Below are positions 5,274 through 5,293 of a stretch of DNA of 5,293 nt, one piece after another. Each line of letters starts with the position of its first letter. Positions within the stretch are counted from its first letter, which is position 1. The notes beneath the pieces were generated by a model. It had not been told where the DNA came from. It searched no databases and saw only the letters and a program-made list of their open reading frames with translations. The position numbers were made by a program, and so were the translations under genes. This stretch comes from Clostridia bacterium (GTDB lineage Bacteria; Bacillota; Clostridia; Saccharofermentanales; UBA5734): assembly GCA_017997315.1 (NCBI GenBank), contig JAGOFF010000170.1, positions 1-5,293 of the forward strand, in the 5' to 3' direction.

Positions 5274-5293
5274 GCTGGGATGGACAGCAAAAC

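Noticed and set aside
5036..5290. 84-codon open frame on the minus strand near the right edge
   Set aside because: It overlaps the promoter and the start of the regulator in another frame, with no family features.

Overview
The window holds seven genes, one cut by the window edge, and nearly all of them concern acyl chains and membrane lipids. The DNA is GC-rich, with strong GC preference at third codon positions and clear GGAGG-type ribosome binding sites. The MarR-family regulator closely resembles, from memory, the FabT regulators of Firmicutes, especially Clostridia, and a FabT-like palindrome lies at its promoter. A high-GC member of the Clostridia or a relative is therefore the best guess. 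This rests on family recognition, not on a search.

Right part (about 5234 down to 1448, minus strand): a four-gene operon. A good promoter (TTGTCA, 18 nt, TATCAT) with a FabT-like operator at the predicted start of transcription drives the MarR/FabT-like regulator. After a 1-nt gap comes a small acyl carrier protein, 12 nt later a 637-residue AMP-forming fatty acyl ligase, and 28 nt later a diacylglycerol/lipid kinase. The inferred theme is activation of fatty acids, possibly onto the dedicated carrier protein, and rephosphorylation of diacylglycerol, under a regulator that senses acyl supply.

Middle (712-1428, plus strand): a PlsC-type acyltransferase that probably starts at a TTG codon and converges on the kinase gene. 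The two stop codons are 19 nt apart and sit in the two arms of one hairpin.

Left part (603 down to 1, minus strand): a YbgC/FadM-like hotdog acyl-CoA thioesterase, divergent from the acyltransferase, whose end overlaps by 8 nt the start of an RlmI-like 23S rRNA cytosine methyltransferase that runs off the window. The 108-nt divergent region holds an AT-rich candidate promoter zone and a GC-rich hairpin followed by a T tract on the minus strand.

Taken together, the ligase, carrier protein, acyltransferase and kinase could form a route from free fatty acid and diacylglycerol back to phosphatidic acid, with the thioesterase acting in the opposite direction. No CRISPR array, mobile element, tRNA or rRNA was seen, and no gene-free stretch exceeds 300 bases.
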